Shown here piece by piece: positions 1 through 11,756 of a stretch of DNA of 64,000 bases. Source of the stretch: Calliphora vicina (lineage: Eukaryota > Arthropoda > Insecta > Diptera > Calliphoridae); the NCBI RefSeq assembly GCF_958450345.1, contig NC_088780.1, positions 60,113,533 through 60,177,532 of the forward strand. The letters run 5' to 3'. The notes below the pieces were generated by a model that was not told where the DNA came from, ran no database searches, and saw only the letters and a list, made by a program, of their open reading frames with translations. The translations under genes were made by a program, and so were the position numbers. Numbering within the stretch: the first letter of the stretch is position 1; each line of letters starts with the position of its first letter.

Positions 1-1006
1 TTTACATCCTAAAAAACCATTTTTTTTATAAATAAATTTTTAGACAGCAATATAAATACTTCATTTGACGTTTTTAAAATATTGCGAATTTTGTATTTAC
101 GTGATTTACAGCGTTTTTGGTGAAAATATCTTAAAATTTTTATTAAAAACACTAGCATTTTATAGAAAAAAATTAATTTTTACAAACATATAGATTTATT
201 TCTAAATTATATATCCAGGAATACAATTGGAGAACAGTGTATGTAATTGATTTTCGCTGATCTTTTAATATATACTCGCCACAAATGAAAGAAAACATAT
301 TAGGATCTTTAACACAGCATCTCATCTTACTAGCCACAATGAAATAATATAACAAGAGACATTATATTTAGCAAAAAAAAACATTTTTGATTAAATCTTT
401 AGTTATGTATAATCTTGCAGGTGTAAAACATTCAAGTTATGAACATTTTTATAATTTTTTAATACAAAAAACATATGAAAAATATTATAAAACTTTGAGT
501 TATTTGCCAAATAGTTTGGTATATTTTCAGCGAATTTTCAATATTTGTATACAAATTAGTTTATATATTGTATATAGTGAACAAAATTTGAACCCTTTTA
601 CCATAGGTTAAACTTATAAGGATGAAACTGAAAAAAGTTAATTTTCAACATCCTTGCGATATCACCAATATATCCTGAAATTTAGATAAACAAAATTGAT
701 GTCAAAGAAAAGATAATTTTGTGTATAATACCAGTACAAAAATGAATTTTTAATTTTAGTCTCCATTTATGAAATAATCAAACAAAAAGAGAAAAAAATA
801 CAGAATAACAAAAAAAATTAAAACCGCGATATCTTAAAAACAAGAGCTGCTAAAAAAAAACTAAAGATAGTTTTGACTATGAAATGTCCCATACATGTTT
901 TATCAAAAACATTTTCCGCGGCACCAAACCAAAATGTCAATTTTGTTCCTCTGTGTAATTTTCGTAATTGAAAACACAAAAAATAACAAAAATGTACATA
1001 GTTTTC
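1..1006. other. AT-rich intergenic sequence
   Basis: No gene, terminal repeat or recognisable transposon was seen. The short open frames here lack any protein motif and look like chance frames in AT-rich DNA. Confidence 0.5.
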
Positions 1007-1345
1007 GGATGTGGGATTTATATGGTAGCTATGACCATTATAGGCCGATCATCATAAAATAAGGGTTTGACGATTTTTGTGTACATGAAGATTATTAGCT
1101 GATTACTGTATTTGTAAGAGATTTATGCTTATTTAAGTGATTTTCAGAAGTAAACATTATATGTGGGTGCTATGACCAAATATAGGATGTTTAATTTTTG
1201 CATTCATGTTACACAACTGTGTAAAATTTTGGTTCGAAATCGATATCAATGTATATATTTGTGGTCCTTATATGGGAGATTTGACCAATTACACTGTGCA
1301 ACAAATGAAGACTTAAGGAAAAACACACGGGCTGAACAATACTAA
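1007..1345 (+). repeat. Fragment of dispersed fly repeat (FDR)
   Basis: The stretch contains the FDR core phrases 'tatatggtagctatgacca', 'ggccgatcatcataaaat' and 'agtgattttcagaag', in the same order as the fuller copy at 17518-18262. Both ends are lost. The open frame inside it is a by-product of the repeat. Confidence 0.7.
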
Positions 1346-1359
1346 TACTCATTTTAGTG

Positions 1360-2560
1360 ATTTTGGTAATCATTTTTTTTATGGGCCTCCAAATATTCTA
1401 AAAATCAGTGGGGCCTCAAAAAAAGGTGTCATCAGTTTTTTGCCAAGGTTATACCGCTTAACTATATCTGCCAATAATATACTTAGCTAAGAGCCCACCA
1501 AACAAATGTTGTTTACTTTTTGTGTACCAAAAAAAAGTTTTTTAGTTTGAAAAAATATATGAACATTGTTTTTTACTTTTTTTAGGATAACATATAGTGA
1601 CTCCTAATTTTGTCACTTACAATATTTAGCAAACTTGTAGGTCCTTTTTGCACCTTCTAATGGTATTTTTTTAATTTTTTTTTTATCAATGAATTCTCAC
1701 TCACATGAATGAGTGAGAATTCACAATTTTAGACATATTGGTACTTTGTCTTTATTGGAATTGTACGTTTAGAATATAAACCTAGAATCATGAAATTAAA
1801 CACACTTGATACTGAATAATAGTGCATTTACACTTGTAATTTTCAAACTAGTTTATGATCATAAGTTACTTTCATAAACAATACCGTTTACATCAGCATT
1901 TTAGACAGTTAAGTGGTTTATTTTTGACAAGTCATAAAACAGCTGACTTCAATATAAAAAAAAAATATTAATAAAAATATGGACGTTGTTAAGAAAATAC
2001 GTTGCTGCACGTACATATATGTATATGTACGTATAAACATACCTTTCATTTTCGTTGTCCAGATTATATAAAAAACACTTTTTAATAAATTTCTTAAACT
2101 TTTTCTTATAGTTTGGCTATTTTTTAAAAGAAAACTGTTTTTTATTTCTCAGCAAATGTCAAATGTTACCAGAGTTGCCAGAAAAATGTTGAAAAACAGA
2201 GTTGCATTGTTATTTGTAACTATTTTTTCTCAAAAGCTACTTACAAACCTGTTTTTGTTTTGTATGGATAAACAGGTTTCTCAAACTAGTTTATCACCAT
2301 AAACAACATATAACATGTTTATGGCGTAGGTGTAAGTTAAACTCCTCGAAGGGGGACTTAATGTTAGTTTTAGATTAATTTTTTTCATTTCAACGAATAA
2401 ATATACAGTATAATAAAGACACATTTTCCTAGATGAGTGAGAATTCCCAAAGTATATATGTATATTTTTACGTTTTTACCTTTTAAAAACTGTGGTTTAT
2501 TTCCTTTAAATAAACCGGATACTTTTGATTGCAAATAAAAGCAGTTTAGTAGTTTAAAAT
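1360..2560. repeat. Intergenic block with a 13-bp repeat, GAATTCTCACTCA
   Basis: A perfect palindromic pair (GAATTCTCACTCA and its complement) lies at 1691-1722, and a third copy in complement orientation lies at 2434-2446. The outer pair could be the ends of a roughly 750-bp non-autonomous element, but no target duplication was found. Inside are two similar 'aaactagtttat' segments near 1846 and 2284. No coding signal was seen. Confidence 0.3.
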
Positions 2561-3044
2561 TGTAACAACTCTTTATTTATTCAAATGTACAACAACAACA
2601 GTTTAAATAGTCACTAGTGTTTTTATACACGTTTATAAATCGCAGAATTACACACTTTACAATGTATAGAATATCCAGCACACTTAAATTCAGTTAATTT
2701 GTCTTTACTTAACGATCTTCAAATTAGACTGACTAATTTGGTGTTTTCACGGCCAATTTATATACACTGCATTACCATCTAGAAAGCTCTATTTCTACAA
2801 TGATCTTCAAACTAGAATATTCGAATTCTAGAGCTTTCTATGTTAAACATTAATCATTTAGTGTTGCCATACTTACAAACTATGCTCAACTCAAAGCTTT
2901 TATTCAATGTTGTATGTTTAGCAGCCATATTAATAATACCCACAGATATGTTTAAGTTTGAGAAGCGCTGCTGTTGCTGCATTATGCAACTTTAAACCAG
3001 CCGTTAAAACCGTTATATTTGAATTCAAATACAATTTCTTAACA
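2561..3044 (-). mobile_element. Solo LTR-like sequence (Ty3/gypsy type suspected)
   Basis: Read on the minus strand, the block starts TGTTAAGAAATTG, has a TATA-like 'gtatataaatt', then an AATAAA signal close to a terminal 'gagttgttaca'. This is the TG...CA plan of an LTR, 484 bp long. The block at 29163-29361 shares the 'gttgttgttgtacattt-aataaataaagagtt' 3' end and the 'tctagaattcga' motif. Neither flank shows a matching 4-5 bp target duplication, so the ends may have been rearranged. Assignment to Ty3/gypsy is a guess. Confidence 0.5.
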
Positions 3045-3071
3045 ATATAGTACTTTAGATTCTAATGATAC

Positions 3072-3212
3072 TGTTACGAAATTGTACTTGAATTCAAATA
3101 TAACTCGAACATTAACATCGAATGCTCTAGAATTCGAATATACTAGTTGTCCGGTAAGATCATTGTAGAAGATTCACTAAAGATGGCGTGTGTATAAATC
3201 GTATCTAATTGA
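3072..3212 (+). mobile_element. Truncated LTR copy, head-to-head with the 2561-3044 LTR
   Basis: It begins TGTTACGAAATTGTAC, carries 'gctctagaattcgaata' and a TATA-like 'gtgtataaat', and then stops matching. It is the 5' part of the same LTR family as 2561-3044 in the opposite orientation, 27 bp away. Confidence 0.5.
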
Positions 3213-4246
3213 AATAAAAATGTTTCCAATATGTAATCACAAAAGTAAAAAAAAAAAATTAATTTTTTAAAAGTTTTTTGGGATTTTCAATAGGAAATCA
3301 TTAACTTTTTCATGTATTGCATTTTGAACTAAAAAATTCTATATAACTGTAATATTTTATTCTGATAATGTATAAATACATAAATATTTTACAACATAAC
3401 AAAAAATGTTTATTTGCACAAATCCTCAATTGAAAAAATGTTTACCTTGTTTTTTCAAAACTTATTTCCTGATTTGTTTAAATACTAATTAAATTTCACA
3501 CATTTTTATTTCCAAAAATATTTTGTTTCTGTCCTAATATTTTGTTTCTGTTTATTGTTTTCTAATAAAATCAAGATTTAATAAATATTTCTGATTTTTT
3601 TACTAGTATGTGCGATTTAAATACTAGTATGTGTAGAAGTTTATCATACTCTTAATTTCTATAACATTTCACTGTATCAATGCAAGCGGTAAAAATAAAT
3701 AAATTGTATATTTAAAGCTAGAATGACATAAAGAGGAACGACGTGCGTTAGTGAGGATTAACATAAAATGTGAAAAACATGTACATATTTCTTTTCTTTA
3801 AAATTGTCAACGGCTTCTTCATTCAGAGAACATTATTTCATTTCTTTTTTCCCATTTTATTATTTGCACTGTGCACATGGTTGCATTTTTATTCAAAAGC
3901 GCGGCAATGTGTGAACAAAAAATTTCCAGTTAAAGATTATGATGACGTTATAACGAATACAATATGATGTTTAGACTCTATTGTAATATGAACTCTATGG
4001 ATGTGGTAAGGAAAATAGTGTGGGACTTAACACATACAAACATGGTGCATACCCTGAAGTCCATGGAACTATTTCCTTTACTTTATACATTTGATTAAGT
4101 AATGTAATTTTGTAAAAACATTTAACCGAAAACGAAAATTTAAGCATATCATTACAAATTTTTAAGAATCCTAGAATTAAATATCTTCTCGAATACATTT
4201 ATCACAGCAATGCATGTATTTTTTTTTTTAGACTGGATGTCTACAT
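3213..4246. other. AT-rich intergenic sequence
   Basis: No gene or bounded element seen. The open frames at 3770-3967 and 3995-4198 have no recognisable motif, and no splice or start context supports them. Confidence 0.5.
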
Positions 4247-4248
4247 TA

Positions 4249-5940
4249 GGGTGGCCTTAATAAACGAAAGTTGGATTTTGGCCATTCTCACCCCCCAGTT
4301 TGGTGAACATTAGTAAAAAATCATCCTGAAAAAATTTTAGATAAATCGGTTGGGGTTAAGCATTCTGAAGTTTTGAGATGCATTTACAAGGGGACAAAAT
4401 GCATTTTTTTCAGTTTTCGTAAAAATTTTGCCATTAAAAAATTACTTTTGCAATTTAATTTAAAAGAATCGAAATGCGTACGTAATTGTCGTTCTAATGA
4501 GACATAAAAAGCAGAAATTGGTCAACAAATGTTGAAGTTATAAAAATTCGCCAGGCCATTAACGTGTCTCAGGCCACTAGAACAAGAAATGTAGGAACCA
4601 AATTAACATATTTTGATAAATATTAAAATAAAAGCTCAGTTTTAGTTAAAATATATCCATATTTACTTGTATATGAGTTTTTGTCTTCGTAAGACACCGT
4701 TAATGTATTCGCAGGTATGACCAAAAAAATAAAAATTTTTTAATGAGAGTTTCAAAACTCCATTTTTCAAATTTTTAAAAATTTTGTTAAACAAATTTCA
4801 GAATTTTTTAATCATCTCATTGGGATTATTTAATAATATAATAGGGAATAAAAATGTGAAAATTACGACAATATCTCTTATAGTTTTTCGGTACCTGCGA
4901 TTTAAATTTTGAAATTTTCAAGAAAAACATATTATTTGGCCATTTTTTGGCGAATGAGCTCTATTTCCTTACTGTTACGAATTTTTAGTAAAACCTATTC
5001 AGAATATTATAGTCCAGATAAATATAAATACTCTGAAAGTTTTACTAAAATTGGAAAACGTTAAACATTAAATCGTGAAGGTCAAACTCAAATTTTTCAA
5101 TATTTGAAATTTCTCTTGGAAAGATAGCGAAATGTCGTATATTTTGATGAAACTTAACAAAAATATAAAACAAAGCCTAGTATTTACAAAAACAGCAGAA
5201 AAATTTAAATTAACTCTATATAGCACTTGGGATTAAAATGACTCCAAGCTTCTAAAACCATAAAAATGTTTGGGGTGATTTTAACCCCAAGTGCCATTAA
5301 GGGTTAATTTTCATTCTTGTACTGTTTTTATATACCCTAGAGTTTATGTTATGTTATTTAATAGTTTTTTTTTATTGGATAAAAGACGAAATGCGCAAGA
5401 TAGGATTTGATTTTAGTTTCTTGAGGAAACTTTCTTTGAATTTTTCGTAAATTGCGTTTTTGCTATATGACTTTTTACTTTTTTATCCTCCATACAAATC
5501 GAACCGGCCTAATGGATATATTTTAAGTAAAAATGAGCTTTTATTTTAATATTTATCAAAATGTGTTAAATTTGTTCCTACATTTCTTGTTTTAGTTGCC
5601 TGAGACACGTTAATGGCCTGGGGAATTTTTAATAACTTTAATTTTGTTTGACCAATTCCTGTTTTTTATGCCTCATTAGAACGACAATTGTGTACACATT
5701 TCCATTCTTTTAAATTAAATTGCAAACGTAATTTTTCAATGGCAAAATTTTTACAAAAACAGAAAAAATGCATTTTTCCCCCTTGTAAATGCATCTCAAA
5801 ACTTCAGAGGGCTTGCGGCACGTCTTAGCACCAACCGATTTACCTACAATTTTTTCAGGATGATTTTTTTTTAATAATGTTCACCAAACTGGGGGGGTGA
5901 GAATGGCCAAAATCCAACTTTCGTTTATTAAGGGCCACCC
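4249..5940. mobile_element. Foldback element, family GGGTGGCC, copy 1
   Basis: The first and last roughly 800 bases are inverted complements of each other. The ends are GGGTGGCC and GGCCACCC, flanked by TA on both sides (4247-4248 and 5941-5942), which fits a TA target duplication. Arm landmarks such as 'aacgaaagttggattttgg', 'ccaaactgggggg' and 'cctgagacacgttaatgg' recur inverted in the other arm. The centre near 5220-5300 is a shorter dyad around 'cacttgg-ttaaaatgac'. It has no coding capacity, so it is non-autonomous. A second complete copy lies at 35707-37819 and a broken third at 32569-33226. Confidence 0.85.
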
Positions 5941-6121
5941 TAGTATACATGCCCTTAATGTTAATTTAAATAATTCGAAACACATAATTACAAAAATGCT
6001 TGGACATTTACCGTTACTCGAAAGGTGATGCCAATTTAACAGATCGTAAAAGTAGCTGGTTCAAATAAGCTGTGACTAATTGTGTTCCTATACTTTTGAT
6101 TTTTAGTTTCTAAGTTGTTAT

Positions 6122-6672
6122 ACCCTACACCAGCATAGTGGAGAGGGTATATTAGGTTTATGCAGATGTTTGTAATGTGCCAATTGCTTTCTGATTAAAC
6201 GATGTCCATCCGTCTGAATGGCTGGCTGTCCATGTAAATCTTGTGCGCAAAGTACAGGTAGCTATTTTTAAGATATTGTGATAAAATTTTGAACAAGGAC
6301 TATTTGAAATATGTCCATAGATATCTACACAAATTTCACTCCAAATAAGTTCTATATATACGGAATTCATGTTTTGTTAGTCATAGGTCCCATATAGGGT
6401 CTCTTAAAAATTTTGGTATACACATAAAATTCAATAAAAATAACTTTCATATATACAAAATCACACGACCAAATTTCATGGCGATCGGTCCATAATTAGT
6501 CATAGCATCCATATAAGGCATTCTTCCGAAAATCATTCACGAACATAAATTACTGACATTCTAAAAGAAAAATATTTTTGCTCATTTACTTAGAGTAGGA
6601 ATCATTTTCTGAGTCGATTAAATGATGTCCATCCGTCCGTCTGGCTGGCTATCCATGTAAAACTTGTACGCA
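6122..6672 (-). repeat. Dispersed fly repeat (FDR), reverse orientation
   Basis: It starts with the terminal 'ataccctacaccagcatagtgg' signature (split here in my reading as ataccctacac + cagcatagtgg) and runs through 'gatgtccatccgtc', 'ggctgtccatgtaaa' and 'gcgatcggtccataattag'. This is the reverse of the order in the 17518-18262 copy. The motif 'gatgtccatccgtc' occurs twice (near 6203 and 6626), suggesting a partial internal duplication. Confidence 0.75.
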
Positions 6673-6719
6673 GAATGCGTACAATGCATTTATGGTATGC
6701 ATTTTATGGTATTTTACAT

Positions 6720-7427
6720 CTTTTCTTAACAAGAAAATTTCTAAGAGCTCTGTGATCGGCTTTTGCTAAATCTAAGTTAAATACACAAATAGTTAATAAC
6801 TAGAAACGGCATAACCGGTTCAAAATTATTCTAAGTTTTTAAAACATTTGTTTTAGTAATTTTGTTTAGTAATTTTAGTAATGATCTAAAAATGTCCATT
6901 ATCTTAACTTTATCTGCTTGATCGTAGTCCCTGCACATCTGCTCTATATAGATTATCCATAATCTTTGATAACAGAATTTTTTTACGTTTTTTGTGGGTT
7001 TAGAATGAGGTTATTGGACTTAATTTTTGGAATGGTAAATCTTATATTGGTGGATAGATTTCTGAATTTAACTAATCCTTATAATTTCCAAGAAATATAT
7101 TACTTTAAGAACTTAATAAAAGTATTTTTGGGAAAATTAGGATTTTTTCTGTTTTATCTTTAATCGAAGATGACGTTATATTACAGATAAAGGATTCCGT
7201 GGGCACTGCTGGGCACTTAATTAAAATAACATTCAAATTACAAACTCATTGTTAACAGTGTGTAAATTTGTTAAGAGCTAGGAGATATAATTGAAATTTT
7301 CAAAATATAAATTTTTTTAATATATTTCCTCTTTTATAAAATATATAACACATAGGTACTTGTAGTTTAAGTAGAAGTATTAAAAAAAGTGCATTGAATT
7401 TTGAGCTTCAAAATACTTTTATTAGCA
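6720..7427. other. AT-rich intergenic sequence
   Basis: Nothing recognisable. The frame at 6966-7163 is hydrophobic, but only because of A/T-rich codons. Confidence 0.5.
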
Positions 7428-8003
7428 CAGTAAAACCTTGATAATCCGAATTATTGATTTCAGACCCTAATCCGGATTATCAAATTATCCGAATACAAAT
7501 GTAAAAGCATTGTTCTTGTATAAAAATGCTTTTAAAACACATATCTTATGATATATTATATTTACGCATAATTTAAATTGCGAAAGTAGATCAGGACGGC
7601 TAAATAATTTTTCACCAAAAATTTTAAGACCTCGAATAATAAATCTCTTAAAAATTTTTGGTACCACCCATTGCTCGCAATAAACTTGCACAGATACTTA
7701 ACTTCAGAAGAAAATAATAAAAAAGGTATTGTAAGGCACTTTTATATGTTTTAGAAAAAAACATGGAGTTGCGTAGAAAATAGTTTGTTTTTGCAGCAAA
7801 AATATATAAAAAAACTAAATCACTATTAATTTTTACTCCAAAAACAAACACTACATAAAAAACTTTGTACAAATGCAATCCGGATTATAAAGTTATAAAG
7901 ATGCAATTAATCCGGATTATAGAGTACACAATGCAATGAAAACTGATGTCCGGATTACCGAATAATCCGGATTATCGACGTCAGGATTATCAAGGTTTTA
8001 CTG
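7428..8003. mobile_element. pogo/Tigger-like MITE
   Basis: The termini are inverted: CAGTAAAACCTTGATAATCC at the left and its complement at the right, followed by TA. Several internal 'ccggattat' motifs repeat in both orientations. CAGT ends with a TA target are typical of the Tc1/mariner superfamily, and this sequence resembles pogo-type ends. The left TA is not intact. No transposase is visible in the 576 bp, so it is a non-autonomous copy. Confidence 0.7.
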
Positions 8004-8645
8004 TATAGCTTTTCAGCAATACCAAACTTACATTAAAATTCCAAAGTTTTAATTTTAGCTACAGATCTTAATAATATGTTCCACTTTGCGCTGAAACATT
8101 CCATTCCATTTCATTCATTGAACTACGAATTCCTCAAAAATCCAAAATAGGTGAATTGGAAGTTCAAGAATGACCCAAAAATTCATTTATACTTTTGTGA
8201 ATCACCAGGCAAACATTAGACAGCAAAACGTTTATTAAGTAAATATTAAAACTGCAGGGTACTAAATAAGTCGACGTACAATATTCATTCAAATATATAT
8301 GTATAAACAAATGTAACATAGAATAACATGTAATACAAATTTTATTATAAAGTAAACAGACATGTAAATACGAGTGTATTATACATATAACAAAATCGTG
8401 TGCATATTTACGCTATTTACGGCACCGCCAACATTTTCTAATGAAATTGTAAAGAATTCATAACATTTTGAAGTTGAAACTCATCAAAAAATTTTACCAG
8501 TCCACATAAATCTTAGGAGCCATATTTTTTCCAAAACATATTTGATCTAATTTTTATAAAAAAAAAACACTTTTAACCCATATGCCCACATTTTTAATAT
8601 AAATTTCATGCATGAAAAGTGTCACATTTTGATTTTATTAATACA
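8004..8645. other. AT-rich intergenic sequence
   Basis: No gene or bounded repeat was recognised between the pogo-like MITE and the Helitron remnant. Confidence 0.5.
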
Positions 8646-8994
8646 CTAGCTAAAACCCGGTGTGCTTCGCTACCCGTACCGTAAAGATTTACAATATATT
8701 TAGTCTATCTAAAATTAGTTTCTGTTCATGTGAAAAACATGGATTTTCTAGATTTAGTCCGCAAACTTGCAAACACTGACGTTGAGCTTTATCAATTATC
8801 ATTGCAAATACTAAGCAAATAGGAAACTGTAATCGAATAAAATCAAATGGCATTTCCGAAGTTATAATTCCCAGTTATAAAGGTCGCTCCGATTAGATTG
8901 TTCATTAATTGCCTTACTGTAAGTCGAGTGCCATTACAAATACGCAAACAATCATACAAACAAACAAACACACATTCACTTTTATATATATAGA
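8646..8994 (-). mobile_element. Short Helitron (5' TC ... CTAG 3'), minus strand
   Basis: Read on the minus strand the element begins TCTATATATATAAAAG with an A just before it, and ends ...GGGTTTTAGCTAG with a T just after. These are the TC start, CTRR end and A/T insertion site of Helitrons. A GC-rich potential hairpin segment ('gtagcgaagcaca') lies shortly before the 3' end. The 349-bp element keeps only the last part of the Rep/helicase gene, described separately. A related end is seen at 35033. Confidence 0.75.
8689..8850 (-). pseudogene. C-terminal Pif1-type helicase remnant of the Helitron
   Basis: One uninterrupted frame of 53 codons ends at TAA. The residues fit the end of Helitron helicases: QFPICLVFAMIIDKAQ corresponds to the conserved segment usually read as FP..L.FAMTINK.QGQT, and GLNLENPCFSHEQ to the following block that ends in SHGQLYVA.SR. 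The glycine of SHGQ is replaced by Glu. The rest of the RepHel protein is absent, so it cannot act as an enzyme. The lack of stops in such a small relic suggests a fairly recent internal-deletion copy. Confidence 0.7.
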
Positions 8995-9347
8995 TAAGGG
9001 TTTCAAATGTATACATACAAATTTTAGCATTTACTTAATATTTTTGGTAGTCCGCGCATTTCTGTACTAAATATTAATATTGATAGCTGCTATAGCTGTC
9101 CCTATATATTATTATATATATATAGATAAATTGTGCGGTAAGAACCTGTCGCGCCCATTTTTTTAGAAAACTAAAAATTTGATTTAGAAACATTTTTTTA
9201 AATGTGGTTCATTTATTATACTAATTTTTTTTTAACTTTTGAATACTAAAAAAAAAATTATATAAGAAATTTTCCAGATTTTTTATTAAAACTTCTAATG
9301 GAAACAGTAGATTTATTCGATTTAAAAAATAAAAAAAAATATATACA
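8995..9347. other. AT-rich spacer
   Basis: No feature beyond (TA)n-rich stretches such as 9105-9124. Confidence 0.45.
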
Positions 9348-9349
9348 TA

Positions 9350-10064
9350 CAGTTGGGAAAAAAATAATAGCACCACTATTTCCAAATAAAAATAATTAGT
9401 AATAATACATAGCTTAGCATATCCCCTACATTGTAAATGTAGTACTTCTCTTGGAATTGTTATAGTAATTTATTTTTAGCAATTTGAAGTAAAAATTACA
9501 ACAAAAAAAATGCCGAAAAATAAAATAGCACCACTTACATATTTTTTATAAAAACAGTTTGGTTTCGCAAAAGTACTTTAATGGAAAGCACGTGTTTAAA
9601 GAATTTGATTTTTAATTTTATTATTTCGATAATAAAGTTTAACGAAAAGCAAATATTTTAAATAAAATTAATCATGGAAAAACCCCAGTGCGGAGAAACG
9701 CGAAATAATCAAAAAACTAATATCGTATGGAAAATCTTATAGATAAGTTGGTCAATTGGTTGGGTTTTCTAACAAAATGATTCACAACGCAATTTATTAT
9801 AAAAAAAGGCTTAAAGATGTATAAGAAAACGAGTTCTGACCCCCACAAAAGATTGATCCGCGAGAGCACACCAAAAGATTGATCCGCGAGAGCAATGGAA
9901 GAATATTTTATGGACAGATGAGAGTAAATTTGGCATGTTTGGTGGAGAAGGTTCTCGCTTATACGTCAGACGTCCTGAAAGCCATTAAACATGAAGGATG
10001 TTTTTTTGGGTGTGGTGCTATTTTTTTCGTAGCTGTATGGCTTTTATTTTCTATTTCGTTTTAA
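9350..10064 (+). mobile_element. Tc1-like transposon relic, 3' end lost
   Basis: The left terminus CAGTTGGGAAAAAAAT follows a TA dinucleotide. The phrase 'ataatagcaccact' at the end is repeated as 'aaaatagcaccact' near 9520, giving the paired direct-repeat (IR/DR) plan of many Tc1-like transposons. A broken transposase follows. No right terminus was found. Confidence 0.7.
9674..10064 (+). pseudogene. Tc1-family transposase, broken
   Basis: A start-like ATG is followed by a helix-turn-helix-type segment readable across frameshifts as REIIKKLISYGKSY..VGQLVGFSNKM. The middle is deleted, and a 24-base segment 'aaaagattgatccgcgagag' is present twice at the deletion joint (about 9847 and 9873). 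At 9893-9980 one frame gives NILWTDESKFGMFGGEGSR, the block around the second catalytic aspartate (D at 9917-9919). Further frame changes and a stop follow, and the final DDE residue is lost. It is clearly non-functional. Confidence 0.75.
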
Positions 10065-10065
10065 C

Positions 10066-10714
10066 AGTTCATATTTTTTAAGCTAACAAACATATGTTTA
10101 TAAGATATCTTATTATAGTGAATATTGCTAATAAAGTTAATATAACTACTCTTCACCACTTATACATTTTAACACATTATTTTAACATGGTGATGTCATT
10201 GGAGGCAAGTACTTACCACCTTCGCTTACAAATAGGGAGTTAAACAAGTCATTACCACATTCGCTTACAAATAGGGACTTAAATAAGTATAAAATACAAA
10301 ATATTATTTTTCATCTCATTCATATCACATGAGCATTTTTTGAAAATATTTGAAACTTTTCAAGAAGTTTTGTATTAGATTTTAATCAACAAATGAAATA
10401 ATTCTGAATTTCATAAATCAGCTCATAAACAAGTACTTACATATGTATCAGATTATATGCCAGCCATTACTAAACTACTTCTATGTAATGCAGGTGGTAT
10501 GAAGTAGTCATTATCAAGGTTTTGCTGGGAATGTACGCAAATCTAAATTTTTTGTCTGGAACACGACTATGTTTGTTAATCTACTGCTTATATTAGTTGT
10601 GTTCTCGTACTTGATAATTTGAAATAATTTGTACAAATTATCACTGGAAGTTACGGGATTCCGTTCGTTTACTTTTAAAAACTTGTAATGAGATAGCAAG
10701 AGAGTTTTAAAAGT
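10066..10714. other. Intergenic, with a 39-bp tandem duplication
   Basis: A 39-bp unit containing 'ttcgcttacaaataggga' occurs twice in tandem (the motif starts at 10221 and 10260). Otherwise nothing recognisable. Confidence 0.45.
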
Positions 10715-10723
10715 GACAGTTCG

Positions 10724-11387
10724 GGTGGCATGTCACAGTGTCCATCGACATAATGTCCATGGACATAATGTCACTTTTGGAGTGTCATTATGTTCATGGA
10801 CATTATGTTTCACAGAAAAAGGTTTTTCTTTCTATTGGGAGCTTTCTCCTCCATGGAACGCGGAAGGCGGCTTCGCTAAATGAAGCCTTTCTTGCAAATG
10901 ATTGTATTTATAAATATATATGTAATTATAACAAGCAATTTTACATTGATATGGCTTTATTTTCATATGGCCTTATTTCACGGCGCCCATAATAAAGCCT
11001 TTCTTGTAAATAAATGATTAAAAAATATTTTTTTTTGGATTGGAAGTATGTACCTTATTTTATTCAATGAACCTTCTTTTTTTGTCAAATAAAATAAGAC
11101 TCACTTTTTTAAACATTAAATTTGTGACATCTGAACTCCACAAAATTCAGATAATAAATAAAAAATCGTAGCTATCGTCTTATTACTACTTTAAATTTAC
11201 AACGTTAAATTCGATAGAAGTTAAATTAAAATATAAATACTTAAATTATTTTTTAAATATCTTGAACATTATATCACCCCCATTATGACACAACGCGAAA
11301 TGACATAATGTCCATGGACACTATGACACTTTTGGAGTGTCATTACGTCCATGGACATTATGTCAATGGACACTATGACATGCCACC
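10724..11387. mobile_element. Mutator-like (MULE-type) MITE with 9-bp target duplication
   Basis: The ends are GGTGGCATGTCA and its complement, flanked by the identical 9-mer GACAGTTCG at 10715-10723 and 11388-11396. The arms of about 100 bp are made of short palindromic modules ('gtccatggacataatgtcac') repeated in both orientations. A 9-bp duplication with long inverted ends is the hallmark of Mutator-like elements. There is no transposase; the 84-codon frame at 10738-10992 is a by-product of the arm repeats. 664 bp. Confidence 0.8.
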
Positions 11388-11512
11388 GACAGTTCGTGGA
11401 TAGAGAACATGATATTTTTAACTGGACATTTTTTGTCCAGTAAAAATTATCAACATAAAAAATATGTTTAAAATTAATACAATTTACAAGTTTTGCAAAG
11501 AAAAGAAATAAA

Positions 11513-11755
11513 GGCCCTAATTTTGTAAATCACTTCACAAAGTGATATTTATATGGAAAGCAAAAACAAAATTTTAAAAATTTGTTTTTGTTTTATATAC
11601 AAATTCTTAACAGAACAAACGCACAAAAATTCAAGCGTTGATTTGCCTTTCATAATTTGAAAATTTTGTATATAAAACAAAAACAAATTTTAAAATTTTG
11701 TTTTTGCTTTCCATATAAATATCACTTTGGTGGCGTGATTTACAAAATTTGGGCC
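11513..11755. mobile_element. Palindromic MITE, ends GGCCC/GGGCC
   Basis: About 90-bp arms ('tttgtaaatcac', 'tatttatatggaaagcaaa', 'ttgttttatatacaaa') are present as inverted complements around a 60-bp loop. No clear target duplication. Non-coding. Confidence 0.65.
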
Positions 11756-11756
11756 A

